From: DATCLS01 sp035265325
GTDB lineage: Bacteria > Actinomycetota > Acidimicrobiia > Acidimicrobiales > VFJN01
Assembly: GCA_035265325.1 (NCBI GenBank)
Contig: DATFOS010000059.1
Coordinates: 1-21,100 of the forward strand
Length of the DNA stretch: 21,100 nucleotides
Reading direction: 5' to 3'
Both the position numbers and the translations under genes were made by a program. The notes under the pieces were generated by a model, which did no database searches, was not told the DNA's origin, and saw nothing but the letters and a program-made list of their open reading frames with translations. This document shows positions 14,327 through 21,100 of the stretch, one piece after another. Every line of letters starts with the position of its first letter. The stretch's first letter is position 1.

Positions 14327-15082
14327 TTACGGCACCTTCTCGAACACCGCGACCTGGCGAAGGCTGTCCGACGTGAACGGCGACTTGTCCCACCCCGCCC
14401 AGCGGTCCCTCAGGCGGAAACCGGCGATCCTCGCCATCAGATCGAGCTCGGACGGCCAGACGTAACGGTATGGCGCAGAGTGCCGGACGAGGCGGCCTCC
14501 CACCTCCATCCAGTGATGCGACCACGCGACCTGCTCGACAAGGTCGTCAAAGGTCTCGATCCCGACGTGGTCAGGATCGAGGGTGAAGATGCGGCCGACC
14601 TCCCCCGGGGGGACGCGACGCAACTGGGGGACGATCACCTCGACCACGAAGCATCCGCCCGGCTCGAGGTGAGCGGCCGCGTTGGCGAACACCGCGAGCT
14701 GTTCGTCCTGGGTGGTGACGTTCATGATGCTGTTCGCGACCAGGTACACGAGCTTGAAGGGGCCCGGGACACGAGTCGTCGTCATGTCGCCGATGGTCAC
14801 CGGCACGACATCGGCGCCCGGCTTGGCGCGTAGCTGCTCCACCATGTGCAGCGACAGCTCGATCCCGTGGACCGAGACGCTCCGGGCGCTCAGCGCCAGT
14901 GCCACCCGTCCCGTGCCGACGGCGAACTCCAGGGCGGGGCCGTCTCGCGCCACCTCGACGAGGAGGTCGACGGTCGGATCAAGGACTGACGATTCGAACA
15001 TCGCGGAGTAGGTCGCGTCGTAGACCTCCGCGAGCTCCCGGCCCCAGGTGATCGAACCCACGGGCGACAGCCTGATCCGCAC
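14327..15082 (-). CDS. Class I SAM-dependent methyltransferase (methyltransferase 3)
   Basis: The product is 251 residues from GTG 15082, or 244 from GTG 15061; the shorter form begins VGSITWGRELAEVYDATYS, and I cannot decide between them. Motif I is LEFAVGTGRVALAL near residues 51-64, followed by VHGIELSLHM, GDMTTTRVPGPFKLVYLVAN, and AAAHLEPGGCFVVEV. This is a different subfamily from methyltransferases 1 and 2: motif I has VGTGR in place of ACGTG. The C-terminal half (HHWMEVGGRLVRHSAPYRYV, then LMARIAGFRLRDRW) is typical of small-molecule methyltransferases of actinobacteria. The substrate is unknown. It lies 53 bases upstream of regulator 2 on the same strand. Confidence 0.85.
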   Translation of the reverse strand: MRIRLSPVGSITWGRELAEVYDATYSAMFESSVLDPTVDLLVEVARDGPALEFAVGTGRVALALSARSVSVHGIELSLHMVEQLRAKPGADVVPVTIGDMTTTRVPGPFKLVYLVANSIMNVTTQDEQLAVFANAAAHLEPGGCFVVEVIVPQLRRVPPGEVGRIFTLDPDHVGIETFDDLVEQVAWSHHWMEVGGRLVRHSAPYRYVWPSELDLMARIAGFRLRDRWAGWDKSPFTSDSLRQVAVFEKVP

Positions 15083-15182
15083 ATCGCTCGCCGCCTACCG
15101 GTTTTCCAACGTGTCCAGACGATCAGGCCGGGCACACGGGCTGCCGATCGTCGCGCGGGCCAGCGAGGCGCTCCCGCCCCAC

Positions 15183-15263
15183 GCCGACGGTGAAGTCGCG
15201 GGCCCGGAGCTCGTCGATCAGATCGAGCATGGCCGGTAGGTGATGCCGGCGAGCGGCGACCCG
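15183..15263 (-). pseudogene. Degenerate fragment of the HAD hydrolase gene
   Basis: On the minus strand this 81-base stretch aligns with 1369-1450 of the HAD gene, with 72 of 82 positions identical by hand count, nine mismatches and one missing base. The missing C lies just before the ATG of the conserved block, so the reading splits into SPLAGITYR in one frame and MLDLIDELRARDFTVG in the next; the intact gene reads TALAGVIYQPMLELLDELRA. Similarity stops on both sides. It is too short and shifted to be functional and looks like the last trace of a second HAD copy. It lies upstream of methyltransferase 3 with no gene around it between 15083 and 15445. Confidence 0.75.
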
Positions 15264-15374
15264 AGGGTGAGAACGAGCGTCGGCGCCCGTTGCCTGATGT
15301 TGGCCCGTTAGGACATGCACAGGACGCCGAGCTACCGAGTCCTCTTAAGCGGCCTGTATCCGGCAGAGAGGAGA

Positions 15375-15432
15375 CCCGACGCTTGGTCGGGAGCGAAGCC
15401 TCCGTCCTGCGTGCGGGGCGCAGGACGGAGGC
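15375..15432 (-). terminator. Tandem hairpins downstream of the RibD-C/DHFR-family gene
   Basis: A perfect 14-bp stem (GCCTCCGTCCTGCG and CGCAGGACGGAGGC, loop of 7) spans 15398-15432, starting 13 bases after the DHFR-family stop. A second stem, CCCGAC-GCTTG-GTCGGG, is at 15375-15391. The long first stem directly after a stop codon fits a terminator without a strong T tract, or an mRNA 3' stabiliser. Confidence 0.6.
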
Positions 15433-15445
15433 CGGCGGCCGGGCG

Positions 15446-16030
15446 TTACGCAGCTCGGGTTGGTTGGTAGGTGAGGAGGACGACGCCGTGGCCGATGGTC
15501 CTGGTGTCGACCAGGCGGAGGGGTATCCGGGCGGTGGTCTGGTCGAAGAGCCGTTCGCCGGCGCCGAGCACGACCGGGAAGACGACAAGGCGCAGCTCAT
15601 CGATCAGGTCGTGCCGGAGCAGCGTCCGTCCGAGCTGGTAGCTGGCCGGGACGACGATGTCACCGTTGAGCTCCTGCTTGAGCTTCGAGACCTCGGTGAT
15701 CACATCGCCCGCGAGGACCCGGGTGTTGTCCCAGTCGGGATCGGTGAGGGTGGAGGACACGACGTACTTGGGCAGGCTGTTGAGCCGGTCCGCCAAGGCG
15801 CCGGTGCGGGTCCGCCACCGCGACCCGAAGAACTCGTAGCTGCGCCGGCCCAGCAGCCACGCCTCGGCGCCCCGCGCCTCGTCGAGCGCGACGTCGCCCC
15901 ACTCCTCGAGGTCATGGCCCCCGAACTCCTTGAACCAGCCGCCGAGCTCGAAGCCCTCTGCGCCGTCGGGATCTTGGACCACCCCGTCGAGCGTGACGTT
16001 CTGCGGACCGCCTAGCACGATTCTTCCCAT
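15446..16030 (-). CDS. RibD C-terminal / dihydrofolate reductase family protein
   Basis: The 194-residue protein has MGRIVLGGPQNVTLDGVVQD at the start and GRRSYEFFGSRW and LPKYVVSSTLTDPDWDNTRV in the middle. VPASYQLGRTLLRHDLIDEL and FPVVLGAGERLF come later. This is the RibD_C (DHFR-like, YwjB/YyaP-type) family of NADPH-binding reductases. Single-domain members are common in actinobacteria; they are rarely the main folate or riboflavin enzyme, and the substrate is unknown. ATG 16030 is supported by AAGGAG at 16039-16044 (minus strand), 8 bases upstream. The gene diverges from the sigma-factor gene and is followed by strong hairpins, so it is probably monocistronic. Confidence 0.88.
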   Translation of the reverse strand: MGRIVLGGPQNVTLDGVVQDPDGAEGFELGGWFKEFGGHDLEEWGDVALDEARGAEAWLLGRRSYEFFGSRWRTRTGALADRLNSLPKYVVSSTLTDPDWDNTRVLAGDVITEVSKLKQELNGDIVVPASYQLGRTLLRHDLIDELRLVVFPVVLGAGERLFDQTTARIPLRLVDTRTIGHGVVLLTYQPTRAA

Positions 16031-16038
16031 CTTCGGTT

Positions 16039-16044
16039 CTCCTT
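16039..16044 (-). promoter_or_regulatory. Ribosome binding site for the RibD-C/DHFR-family gene
   Basis: AAGGAG on the minus strand lies 8 bases before ATG 16030 and supports that start. Confidence 0.6.
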
Positions 16045-16086
16045 GTCGTCGGCGTCGTATGAAGCCGTGGAGGTAGGCCTCCCAGC

Positions 16087-16127
16087 GGCCGGGAACTGGG
16101 CGCTCGTCGGCCGCCCAGTTCCCGGCC
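16087..16127. promoter_or_regulatory. 16-bp perfect inverted repeat in a divergent promoter region
   Basis: Arms GGCCGGGAACTGGGCG (16087-16102) and CGCCCAGTTCCCGGCC (16112-16127) flank a 9-base loop. The repeat lies in the 159-bp spacer between the DHFR-family gene and the sigma-factor gene, 56 bases from the first start and 62 from the second. Each arm holds GGGAAC, which resembles the -35 element (GGAAC) of many ECF promoters, once on each strand. It may be an operator, a pair of divergent ECF promoter elements or an RNA hairpin. No matching ECF -10 is convincing. Confidence 0.6.
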
Positions 16128-16189
16128 CGGGCGGCGTCGGTACGAGAGGGAAGTGGGACGAAGGCCGGAAGGATGGTGGAACGAGTGCG

Positions 16190-17281
16190 ATGCCTACGGA
16201 CCTAATCGCGAAAGCGAGGGGCGGCGACGGCGACGCGTTCCGGCAGCTGACCGAGCCGCACCTTCGGGAGCTCCAGGTGCACTGCTACCGGATGCTCGGA
16301 TCGTTCCAGGACGCCGAGGACGCCCTGCAGAGCACCCTGCTGGCCGCCTGGCGTGGCCTCAGCGGGTTCGAGGGCCGTGCCTCGCTGCGCACCTGGCTGT
16401 ACCGGATCGCCACCAACCGGTGCCTCGACGCCCGTCGCTCGGCTGGCCGGCGCCCGGCCCGGGAGTGGGACGTCCCCGAGGTTGAGCCGGCCGAGGCGAC
16501 CCGGCTCGGCGAGGTCGTGTGGCTGCAGCCGTTCCCTGACGCCCTGCTGGAGGGAGCGATCGAGGCGCCGCCCGGCCCGGAGGCCCGCTATGAGCAGACC
16601 GAGTCGATCTCGCTCGCCTTCGTCGCCGCCCTCCAGGTCCTGCCGCCCCGCCAGGTCGCCGTGCTGATCCTGCGCGACGTCCTCGGCTTCCACGCCGACG
16701 AGGTGGCCGGGATGCTCGACACGACCCTCGACTCGGTCACCAGCGCCCTCAAACGAGCTCGGGCAGGCCTCCAGCGCCAGCGCGTGCTGGCGCCGGCCGC
16801 CCACGAACCGCCTCCCACCGCCGGCTCACCCTCCGAGGAGGCGCTCGTGGCGAACTTCGCCCGGGCGTGGGAGTCCGCCGACCTCGACGCGCTGGTCGCC
16901 CTGCTGACCGACGACGTCTTCATCGCCATGCCGCCGATCCCCTTCGAGTACCAGGGCCGGGATGTCGTCGCCCGCTTCTGCGCCCGCCTCTTCGACGCCG
17001 GACGCCGGTTTGACCTCGTTCCGACGCGGGCCAACGGCCAGCCGGCGTTCGGCGCCTACCTCCGTTCCCCGGCTGGCGTCCGCCACGGGACCGGCCTCTA
17101 CGTGCTCACCCTGGCCGGCGACCGCATCAGCGCCATGACCCGCTTCGACAACACTGTTCTGCCCCAGTTCGGGCTCCCGCGATCGCTTCCCGACCGACGG
17201 TCCGCCACCACGCCGCCGCGGTCCGCCCCGCCGGACGCCCAGGCGCGGTCCAGGCCCACGATCCCGGAGGCGGGCGGATGA
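16190..17281 (+). CDS. ECF RNA polymerase sigma factor with C-terminal SnoaL-like domain (SigG-like)
   Basis: The 363-residue protein has sigma region 2 at about 5-85 (HCYRMLGSFQDAEDALQSTL, then WLYRIATNRCLDARRS) and region 4 at about 138-197 (LPPRQVAVLILRDVLGFHAD, then DSVTSALKRARAGL). A SnoaL/NTF2-like domain follows at about 214-325 (SEEALVANFARAWESADLDA). This matches the SigG-like ECF group of actinobacteria (the TIGR02960 type), in which the C-terminal domain, not a separate anti-sigma factor, is thought to control activity. No anti-sigma gene is adjacent. A ~33-residue Pro/Arg/Ser-rich tail follows the SnoaL domain. ATG 16190 was chosen at the start of family sequence; earlier in-frame codons run through the inverted-repeat spacer. 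The stop overlaps the LLM gene start as ATGA. Confidence 0.9.
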   Translation: MPTDLIAKARGGDGDAFRQLTEPHLRELQVHCYRMLGSFQDAEDALQSTLLAAWRGLSGFEGRASLRTWLYRIATNRCLDARRSAGRRPAREWDVPEVEPAEATRLGEVVWLQPFPDALLEGAIEAPPGPEARYEQTESISLAFVAALQVLPPRQVAVLILRDVLGFHADEVAGMLDTTLDSVTSALKRARAGLQRQRVLAPAAHEPPPTAGSPSEEALVANFARAWESADLDALVALLTDDVFIAMPPIPFEYQGRDVVARFCARLFDAGRRFDLVPTRANGQPAFGAYLRSPAGVRHGTGLYVLTLAGDRISAMTRFDNTVLPQFGLPRSLPDRRSATTPPRSAPPDAQARSRPTIPEAGG

Positions 17282-18180
17282 GGGTCGGCATCTCCATCGG
17301 CACCGTCTTCGATCCCGCCGAGTCGACCGGCGCGGCCTCTTCGGTGCTGGCGCAGGGCCAGGCGGCGGAGCGCGCCGGTTTGAGCAGCCTGACCGTCGGC
17401 GACCGCCACGCCACCGCTCCCGCCGTCTACCTTCAGAACGTGCCCCTCGTCGGCCGCATCCTCGGGGTGTGGCACCAGCGGCCGGTCGGCTGCCTGTTCC
17501 TTGTGCCACTGTGGCACCCGGTGCTGATGGCGGAGCAAATCGGGACGCTGGCCGCGATGGCCGGCGCGCCGTTCATCGTCCAGGTCGGCGTGGGGGAGGG
17601 CGAGGCGCTGTTCGCCGCCATGGGCGAGGACCTGCGGGGACGAGGTGCCCGCACCGAGCGCGCCATCCACCTCGTCAAGGCGCTGCTCGACGGCGAGATC
17701 GTCGACGACGACGAATGGAACATCAGGGGCGCCCGCATCGCTCCCCGGCCGGCCCACGGGACCGAGTGGTGGCTCGGTGGCAGCGTGCAAAGGTCGATCG
17801 ACCGGGCCGCCCGACTCGGCACCTCCTGGTACGGCAACGCCGACCTGACCCCCCAGACCGCCGCCACGGCCATGGACGTCTATCGCGACGCCTGCGCCCG
17901 CCACGACCGCCAACCGACCCGCATCCCGATCCGCAAGGACGTGCACCTCGCCGAGGACCGGGCCGAAGCGGAACGGGTGGGCGACGCGCTCGTCCACGCC
18001 CGCTACCGGGGCTTCGACCGAGAAGCAGTCGCCTACGGCGACCCGCGATCGGTCGCAGAACAGCTCGCCCCCTACGGCGAACTGGGCTTCACCGACATCA
18101 TCATCCGCACCATGACACGGGACGACTCCGCCCGCCGGGCGGTCGAACTGACCGAAGAACTCAGCGCACTATTGGCCTGA
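17278..18180 (+). CDS. LLM-class (luciferase-like) F420- or flavin-dependent oxidoreductase
   Basis: The 300-residue protein begins MRVGISIGTVFDPAES and continues QAAERAGLSSLTVGDRHATA and PLWHPVLMAEQIGTLAAMAG. It has FIVQVGVGEGEALFAAMGED, a loop ending EWWLGGSVQRSIDRAARLGT, and ends LGFTDIIIRTMTRDDSARRA. This is the bacterial luciferase-like TIM-barrel family; in actinobacteria most such members use F420, but the cofactor cannot be proven here. The start ATG overlaps the sigma-factor stop, so production is translationally coupled to the sigma factor. The substrate is unknown; a redox or detoxification role under that sigma factor is an inference. The protein is probably cytosolic, and its length is normal for the family. 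Confidence 0.87.
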   Translation: MRVGISIGTVFDPAESTGAASSVLAQGQAAERAGLSSLTVGDRHATAPAVYLQNVPLVGRILGVWHQRPVGCLFLVPLWHPVLMAEQIGTLAAMAGAPFIVQVGVGEGEALFAAMGEDLRGRGARTERAIHLVKALLDGEIVDDDEWNIRGARIAPRPAHGTEWWLGGSVQRSIDRAARLGTSWYGNADLTPQTAATAMDVYRDACARHDRQPTRIPIRKDVHLAEDRAEAERVGDALVHARYRGFDREAVAYGDPRSVAEQLAPYGELGFTDIIIRTMTRDDSARRAVELTEELSALLA

Positions 18181-18687
18181 CGGCTCCCGACCAGCCCCCC
18201 GTGCCCGACGTCATGCCGCGCAGGTCCGGGGCAGCCGGCGGCGTCTTCCGGGAAGTCGGACCAGTTGAGCTGCTCTTGTTGTACCTCCACTCGGGGCCAA
18301 TGCCATCCCCTCCACGCGCACATCTAACAAGGGTGGTGTGCTCTGGGGCCTCGGGGACGGGGTTCGTAGGGTGCGGTGGTTGGTCCCTGCCTGGTCACAT
18401 GCTCGCCAGCGCCGCCCGCCTGCGCTGACCGACTAGACCGGTGGCACGGTCGTGGGGAACCCAACCCCTCGCGGGCAGCTCGGCCATCGCGATCGAAGGC
18501 GTACCGATTCGGTGATCTGCTCGGCCTGGTCGAGGACGGTGGGTTGCGCTGCGCTGGGTTCGTGGGCCCTTCGGCCTTGGGGCCTGGCGGGTTGGGCGGG
18601 GCCGGCACGGTCTCCGACTGTGAGGGGAGGCGGTGGGTCCGACCGTCGTTGGACGACGGGGCGGGGGTACGGGCGCATGGTCGAGTT
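18181..18687. other. Gene-poor spacer, 507 bases
   Basis: No recognisable gene, RNA or mobile element was found. Open frames here are Pro/Gly/Arg-rich without family motifs. The upstream part of the frame of the next gene is open through 18376-18687 but shows no conserved sequence before ATG 18688. A decayed gene cannot be excluded. Confidence 0.5.
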
Positions 18688-19179
18688 ATGACGGCACCAA
18701 GCACTTCCTGGGCTCCATATGACCTCGACGCACGCGGCCCGCGCCGCCGGGTGGCCCGCCGGCAGGAGGCGGAGGGCCTGCTCGTCGCCACCGCCGGCAT
18801 CTGGTCCGCGGTGGCTGCCATCAGCCTCCTCTCCCCGGACCTCGTGTCGGGAAGCGAGCAGCAGCACCTGCCCGTGGCCGCCTTCGGCACCTGGTTGTGG
18901 GGCCTGGGTTCCACGGTCGTGGCGGCATCGGCGTGGTCGGCGCTGCGCCGGGGCGGGCGTGCGCACCTGGTGCGTCCGCTGGCGCTCGGCGTCGTGGCGG
19001 TGTGGGCCCTGGCGGCCTTGGTCGCCATGTTCGGCCCTGTGGTGGAAACGGGGACCGACCCGACCCGCCTCCCGATCGCGGCGCTGGTGGCGCCGGTCGC
19101 CGCTACCGTCGCCACCGGTGTGGTCCGGGCCGCGGTCGAGATCCTCGACGCCTGGCTGGGCGACCCCGAGCCGGCATAG
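18688..19179 (+). CDS. Small membrane protein with four predicted helices, unknown function
   Basis: The 163-residue product starts MTAPSTSWAPYDLDARGPRR with a basic N-terminal tail (RRRVARRQEAEG). Four hydrophobic stretches follow: LLVATAGIWSAVAAISLL, VAAFGTWLWGLGSTVVAASA, LVRPLALGVVAVWALAALVA and ALVAPVAATVATGVVRAAVE. It ends ILDAWLGDPEPA. I do not recognise the family. The hydrophobic periodicity over four segments and the charged loops (RRGGRAH; ETGTDPTR) favour a real protein. ATG 18688 was chosen because sequence before it is Pro/Gly-rich and lacks membrane character; no clear ribosome site is visible. It stands alone between two gene-poor spacers. Confidence 0.6.
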   Translation: MTAPSTSWAPYDLDARGPRRRVARRQEAEGLLVATAGIWSAVAAISLLSPDLVSGSEQQHLPVAAFGTWLWGLGSTVVAASAWSALRRGGRAHLVRPLALGVVAVWALAALVAMFGPVVETGTDPTRLPIAALVAPVAATVATGVVRAAVEILDAWLGDPEPA

Positions 19180-19508
19180 CCGCCGTCGGCCTCCTCGGGT
19201 TGGGCACTTGTCCGGTAGGCAGGTCAGGCGGGACGAGGACCGCTGTTCGGCGGTCGGCCGGCAATGACGGGGACCCGCTCGGTTGCGTGCTGGCGACGGT
19301 CGGTCGGTGCTGGTGAGCGGGCTCAGGGGATCAGCCTGGCGCTGTCACTGCTGCCCTCGGGGCCGGGCGGTCGCGGTCGGGAGGGCCACGGCCGTCCGCC
19401 TCGGGGCCCGGGACGGTGGTCCGGTGGTGGGGGAGCGGATGGCCGGGCGGGTGATGAGTATCGGCGCCGGCGGCCCGACGGGCGTTGCGGTGGCGGCGGA
19501 TCGGGCCC
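19180..19508. other. Gene-poor spacer, 329 bases
   Basis: This is very GC-rich sequence between convergent genes. The open frames are Gly/Arg-rich, biased and without motifs. No convincing terminator hairpin or RNA was found. Confidence 0.5.
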
Positions 19509-21100
19509 TCAGGGGTCGGGCTCTGGCAGGGGCTCGGGGGCGGCGGCCGGGGTGGAGAGGTAGACGCCGACGGTCTGGTTGTCGACGCGGCCCTGCAGTT
19601 CGTCCCAGCGGTCGAGGCGGGCGGACCAGGCGTCGTCGGCGTCGAGCAGGTCGTGGTGGACCATCACGCCCAGGTCGCGCCGCTCGTCGCCGAACAGGCC
19701 CCGGCGCAGCTCGACGGCGGCGGCGCCGTCGACCCGGCCGTCGTCGTCGACGCTCTCCAACCCGCCCCGCCGGGCCAGCCGCCGGCCCCGCTCGCCGAGC
19801 CGCAGGTCGCCGTCGTCGAGCGCCTCCGCCAGGTCGGCCCGCAGCCGGGCCAGCTCGGCGGTCTCGGCGTCGTCGAGCGGCTCGTGAAACGCGAGCTGCT
19901 CCTCTCCGGGGCCGCCGAAGCCGGCCAGCTCACCGGCGCGCACCGTGAGCGTGGCGGCGGCGTCGGTGCCGTCCCACCGGCGGTGGCTGCCGAGCTGACG
20001 CTCGCCCAGGTCGTCGTGGATGCGAAGCTCCACGCCGCGGTCGACCAGGCCGGCCATGGCGGCCTCGCAGTAGGGGTCGAACACGCCCTCGGCGCAGTTC
20101 ACGAGCAGCGGTTCGGGCACTTCGACGGCGTCCAGCTGGTCGACGATCTCCCGCGCCACGGGTACCGTGCCGGCCGCCGACGTGGTCCCCTGGTCGGACG
20201 TGGGCAGGTTTGCGAGCGCCGCGGCCCCCGTGAGCGCGGCGAGGCCGGCCAGAGCCGCCGTCCGCCGGCCCACCGACCGGCCGCCGAGGCGGACCGGGCC
20301 CGGCCCGAGGGCGCGGAGGGCGACGGTGCCGAGGGCGAAGGTGACGAAAGCCGCCACCGGCCACAGCCAGCGCAGCTGGTACGTGACGGTCCCGGCCGGG
20401 GCGGTCGGGCTCTGGTTGGCGGTGACCAGGGCGGCGATCGCAAGGGCGATCGCCGTGCCGACCAGGGCGGCGGCCGTGTGGTCGCCGCGGCGGCGGGTCA
20501 CCGCAAGGGCCCAGGCGAGCAGGCCGGCCACCGTCGCCAACGCGGCGATCGCCACCAGCAGCGACGGCACCGGGTTGCCGAACGGCCCGAACGGGAGCGA
20601 CGAGTGGTACGACGGGCGCAGCCACCACGGCGGCAGCGCCACGACGTCGGCCACGGTTTGCAGGGCGCGCCCCCACTCGAGGGTCATGGTGTCCTCGCCG
20701 AGGCTGCGGACGACCCTGCTGATGTTGCCCTCGCCTGCGCCGGTGAACTGCTCCGCCAGAGGCTGGGCCCAGGCGAGGACGCCTACCACTGCCGTGGCGA
20801 CCACAGCCCCGGGGACGGCCCGGACAGCCCGGAGGTCGCGCCGGCGCGATCCTTCGCCGGCTGGCTCGTGCGCGTCGCTGCGCTCGGACCTCGGCCGCCG
20901 GCGCCCCATGACGTGGGCCACCACGGCCCAGCCCAACAGCACCGGCCCGAAGATGCCGTAGCTGAGGTTGGTCTGCACCACCAGGCTGCCCACCAGCACC
21001 GCAGCCGGCAGGCACCACAGGTCGCCGTCGGCCACCGCCCACGCCAGCACCGCCAGGAGCATGAACGGCAGCAGGACCGTGGTGGCGTGCCAGGGCTCGA
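19509..21100 (-). CDS. Large polytopic membrane protein, possible GT-C glycosyltransferase-like (partial, start outside window)
   Basis: About 530 codons of the C-terminal part are visible; the frame is open to the right edge, so the start is missing. It reads EPWHATTVLLPFMLLAVLAW, then LPAAVLVGSLVVQTNLSYGI, an Arg-rich loop (GRRRPRSERSDAHE) and VVATAVVGVLAWAQPLAEQF. Further membrane segments include LLVAIAALATVAGLLAWALA and WLWPVAAFVTFALGTVALRA. A soluble C-terminal domain of about 240 residues is rich in Asp, Glu, Leu and Arg. The W-x(5)-LLPF and VGSxxVQTxxxYG patterns recall actinobacterial membrane proteins related to GT-C glycosyltransferases (DUF2029/GT39-like), but the catalytic N-terminal part is not in view. 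It is probably involved in the cell envelope; family assignment is tentative. Confidence 0.65.
   Translation of the reverse strand, partial: EPWHATTVLLPFMLLAVLAWAVADGDLWCLPAAVLVGSLVVQTNLSYGIFGPVLLGWAVVAHVMGRRRPRSERSDAHEPAGEGSRRRDLRAVRAVPGAVVATAVVGVLAWAQPLAEQFTGAGEGNISRVVRSLGEDTMTLEWGRALQTVADVVALPPWWLRPSYHSSLPFGPFGNPVPSLLVAIAALATVAGLLAWALAVTRRRGDHTAAALVGTAIALAIAALVTANQSPTAPAGTVTYQLRWLWPVAAFVTFALGTVALRALGPGPVRLGGRSVGRRTAALAGLAALTGAAALANLPTSDQGTTSAAGTVPVAREIVDQLDAVEVPEPLLVNCAEGVFDPYCEAAMAGLVDRGVELRIHDDLGERQLGSHRRWDGTDAAATLTVRAGELAGFGGPGEEQLAFHEPLDDAETAELARLRADLAEALDDGDLRLGERGRRLARRGGLESVDDDGRVDGAAAVELRRGLFGDERRDLGVMVHHDLLDADDAWSARLDRWDELQGRVDNQTVGVYLSTPAAAPEPLPEPDP

Noticed and set aside
16043..16189. 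N-terminal extension of the sigma factor through the inverted repeat
   Set aside because: The open frame exists but the sequence is Gly/Pro-rich and not family-like; region 2 starts immediately after ATG 16190.
19930..21042. Minus-strand open frame of 370 codons overlapping the polytopic membrane protein
   Set aside because: It is an Arg/Gly/Pro-rich alternative frame; the 19509-21100 frame has clear membrane helices.
1..21100. CRISPR arrays, tRNA or rRNA genes, insertion sequences
   Set aside because: No regularly spaced direct repeats, cloverleaf signatures, rRNA motifs or transposase motifs were noticed on either strand; this was a visual check only.

Overview
The window is high-GC DNA with GTG and ATG starts, ATGA stop/start overlaps and a gene set typical of Actinomycetota: an F420-type LLM oxidoreductase, a SigG-like ECF sigma factor, a WS/DGAT acyltransferase, a GAP/Sap family membrane protein and a maltokinase-cap protein. 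An acidimicrobial or mycobacterial relative is plausible. This is inferred from gene families only; no rRNA or tRNA was seen.

Region 1 (1-5900) is a sulfur-related locus, partly decayed. An intact formylglycine-generating enzyme (FGE, the sulfatase activator) is translationally coupled to a HAD-family hydrolase. Next comes an arylsulfatase pseudogene that keeps the CSPTR signature, has lost most of its catalytic domain and changes frame at least three times. It abuts a minus-strand membrane-protein tail. A GAP family membrane protein and an intact SulP anion permease follow, then the STAS-domain tail of a second SulP in the opposite direction.

Region 2 (5849-8066) has a cluster of short palindromes, a stand-alone maltokinase N-terminal-cap-like protein (minus) and a divergent WS/DGAT acyltransferase (plus).

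Region 3 (8225-15082) is a six-gene minus-strand array. In transcription order it reads methyltransferase 3, LuxR/TPR regulator 2, methyltransferase 2, alpha/beta hydrolase-fold protein, LuxR/TPR regulator 1, methyltransferase 1. Two regulator-plus-methyltransferase modules look paralogous, and in each a palindrome lies between the regulator stop and the methyltransferase start. The hydrolase-fold protein has Val in place of the nucleophile Ser and Asp in place of the catalytic His, so it may be a pseudoenzyme.

Region 4 (15083-18180) holds an 81-bp degenerate copy of part of the HAD gene from region 1, tandem hairpins and a RibD-C/DHFR-family protein (minus). Across a divergent spacer with a 16-bp perfect inverted repeat is a SigG-like sigma factor coupled to an LLM-class oxidoreductase.

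Region 5 (18181-21100) has two gene-poor stretches, a small four-helix membrane protein and the C-terminal part of a large polytopic membrane protein that runs off the right edge.

No CRISPR array, insertion sequence or phage gene was found. The best candidates for something undescribed are the duplicated LuxR/TPR-methyltransferase array with its operator-like palindromes and apparent pseudo-hydrolase, and the inverted repeat in front of the sigma factor.
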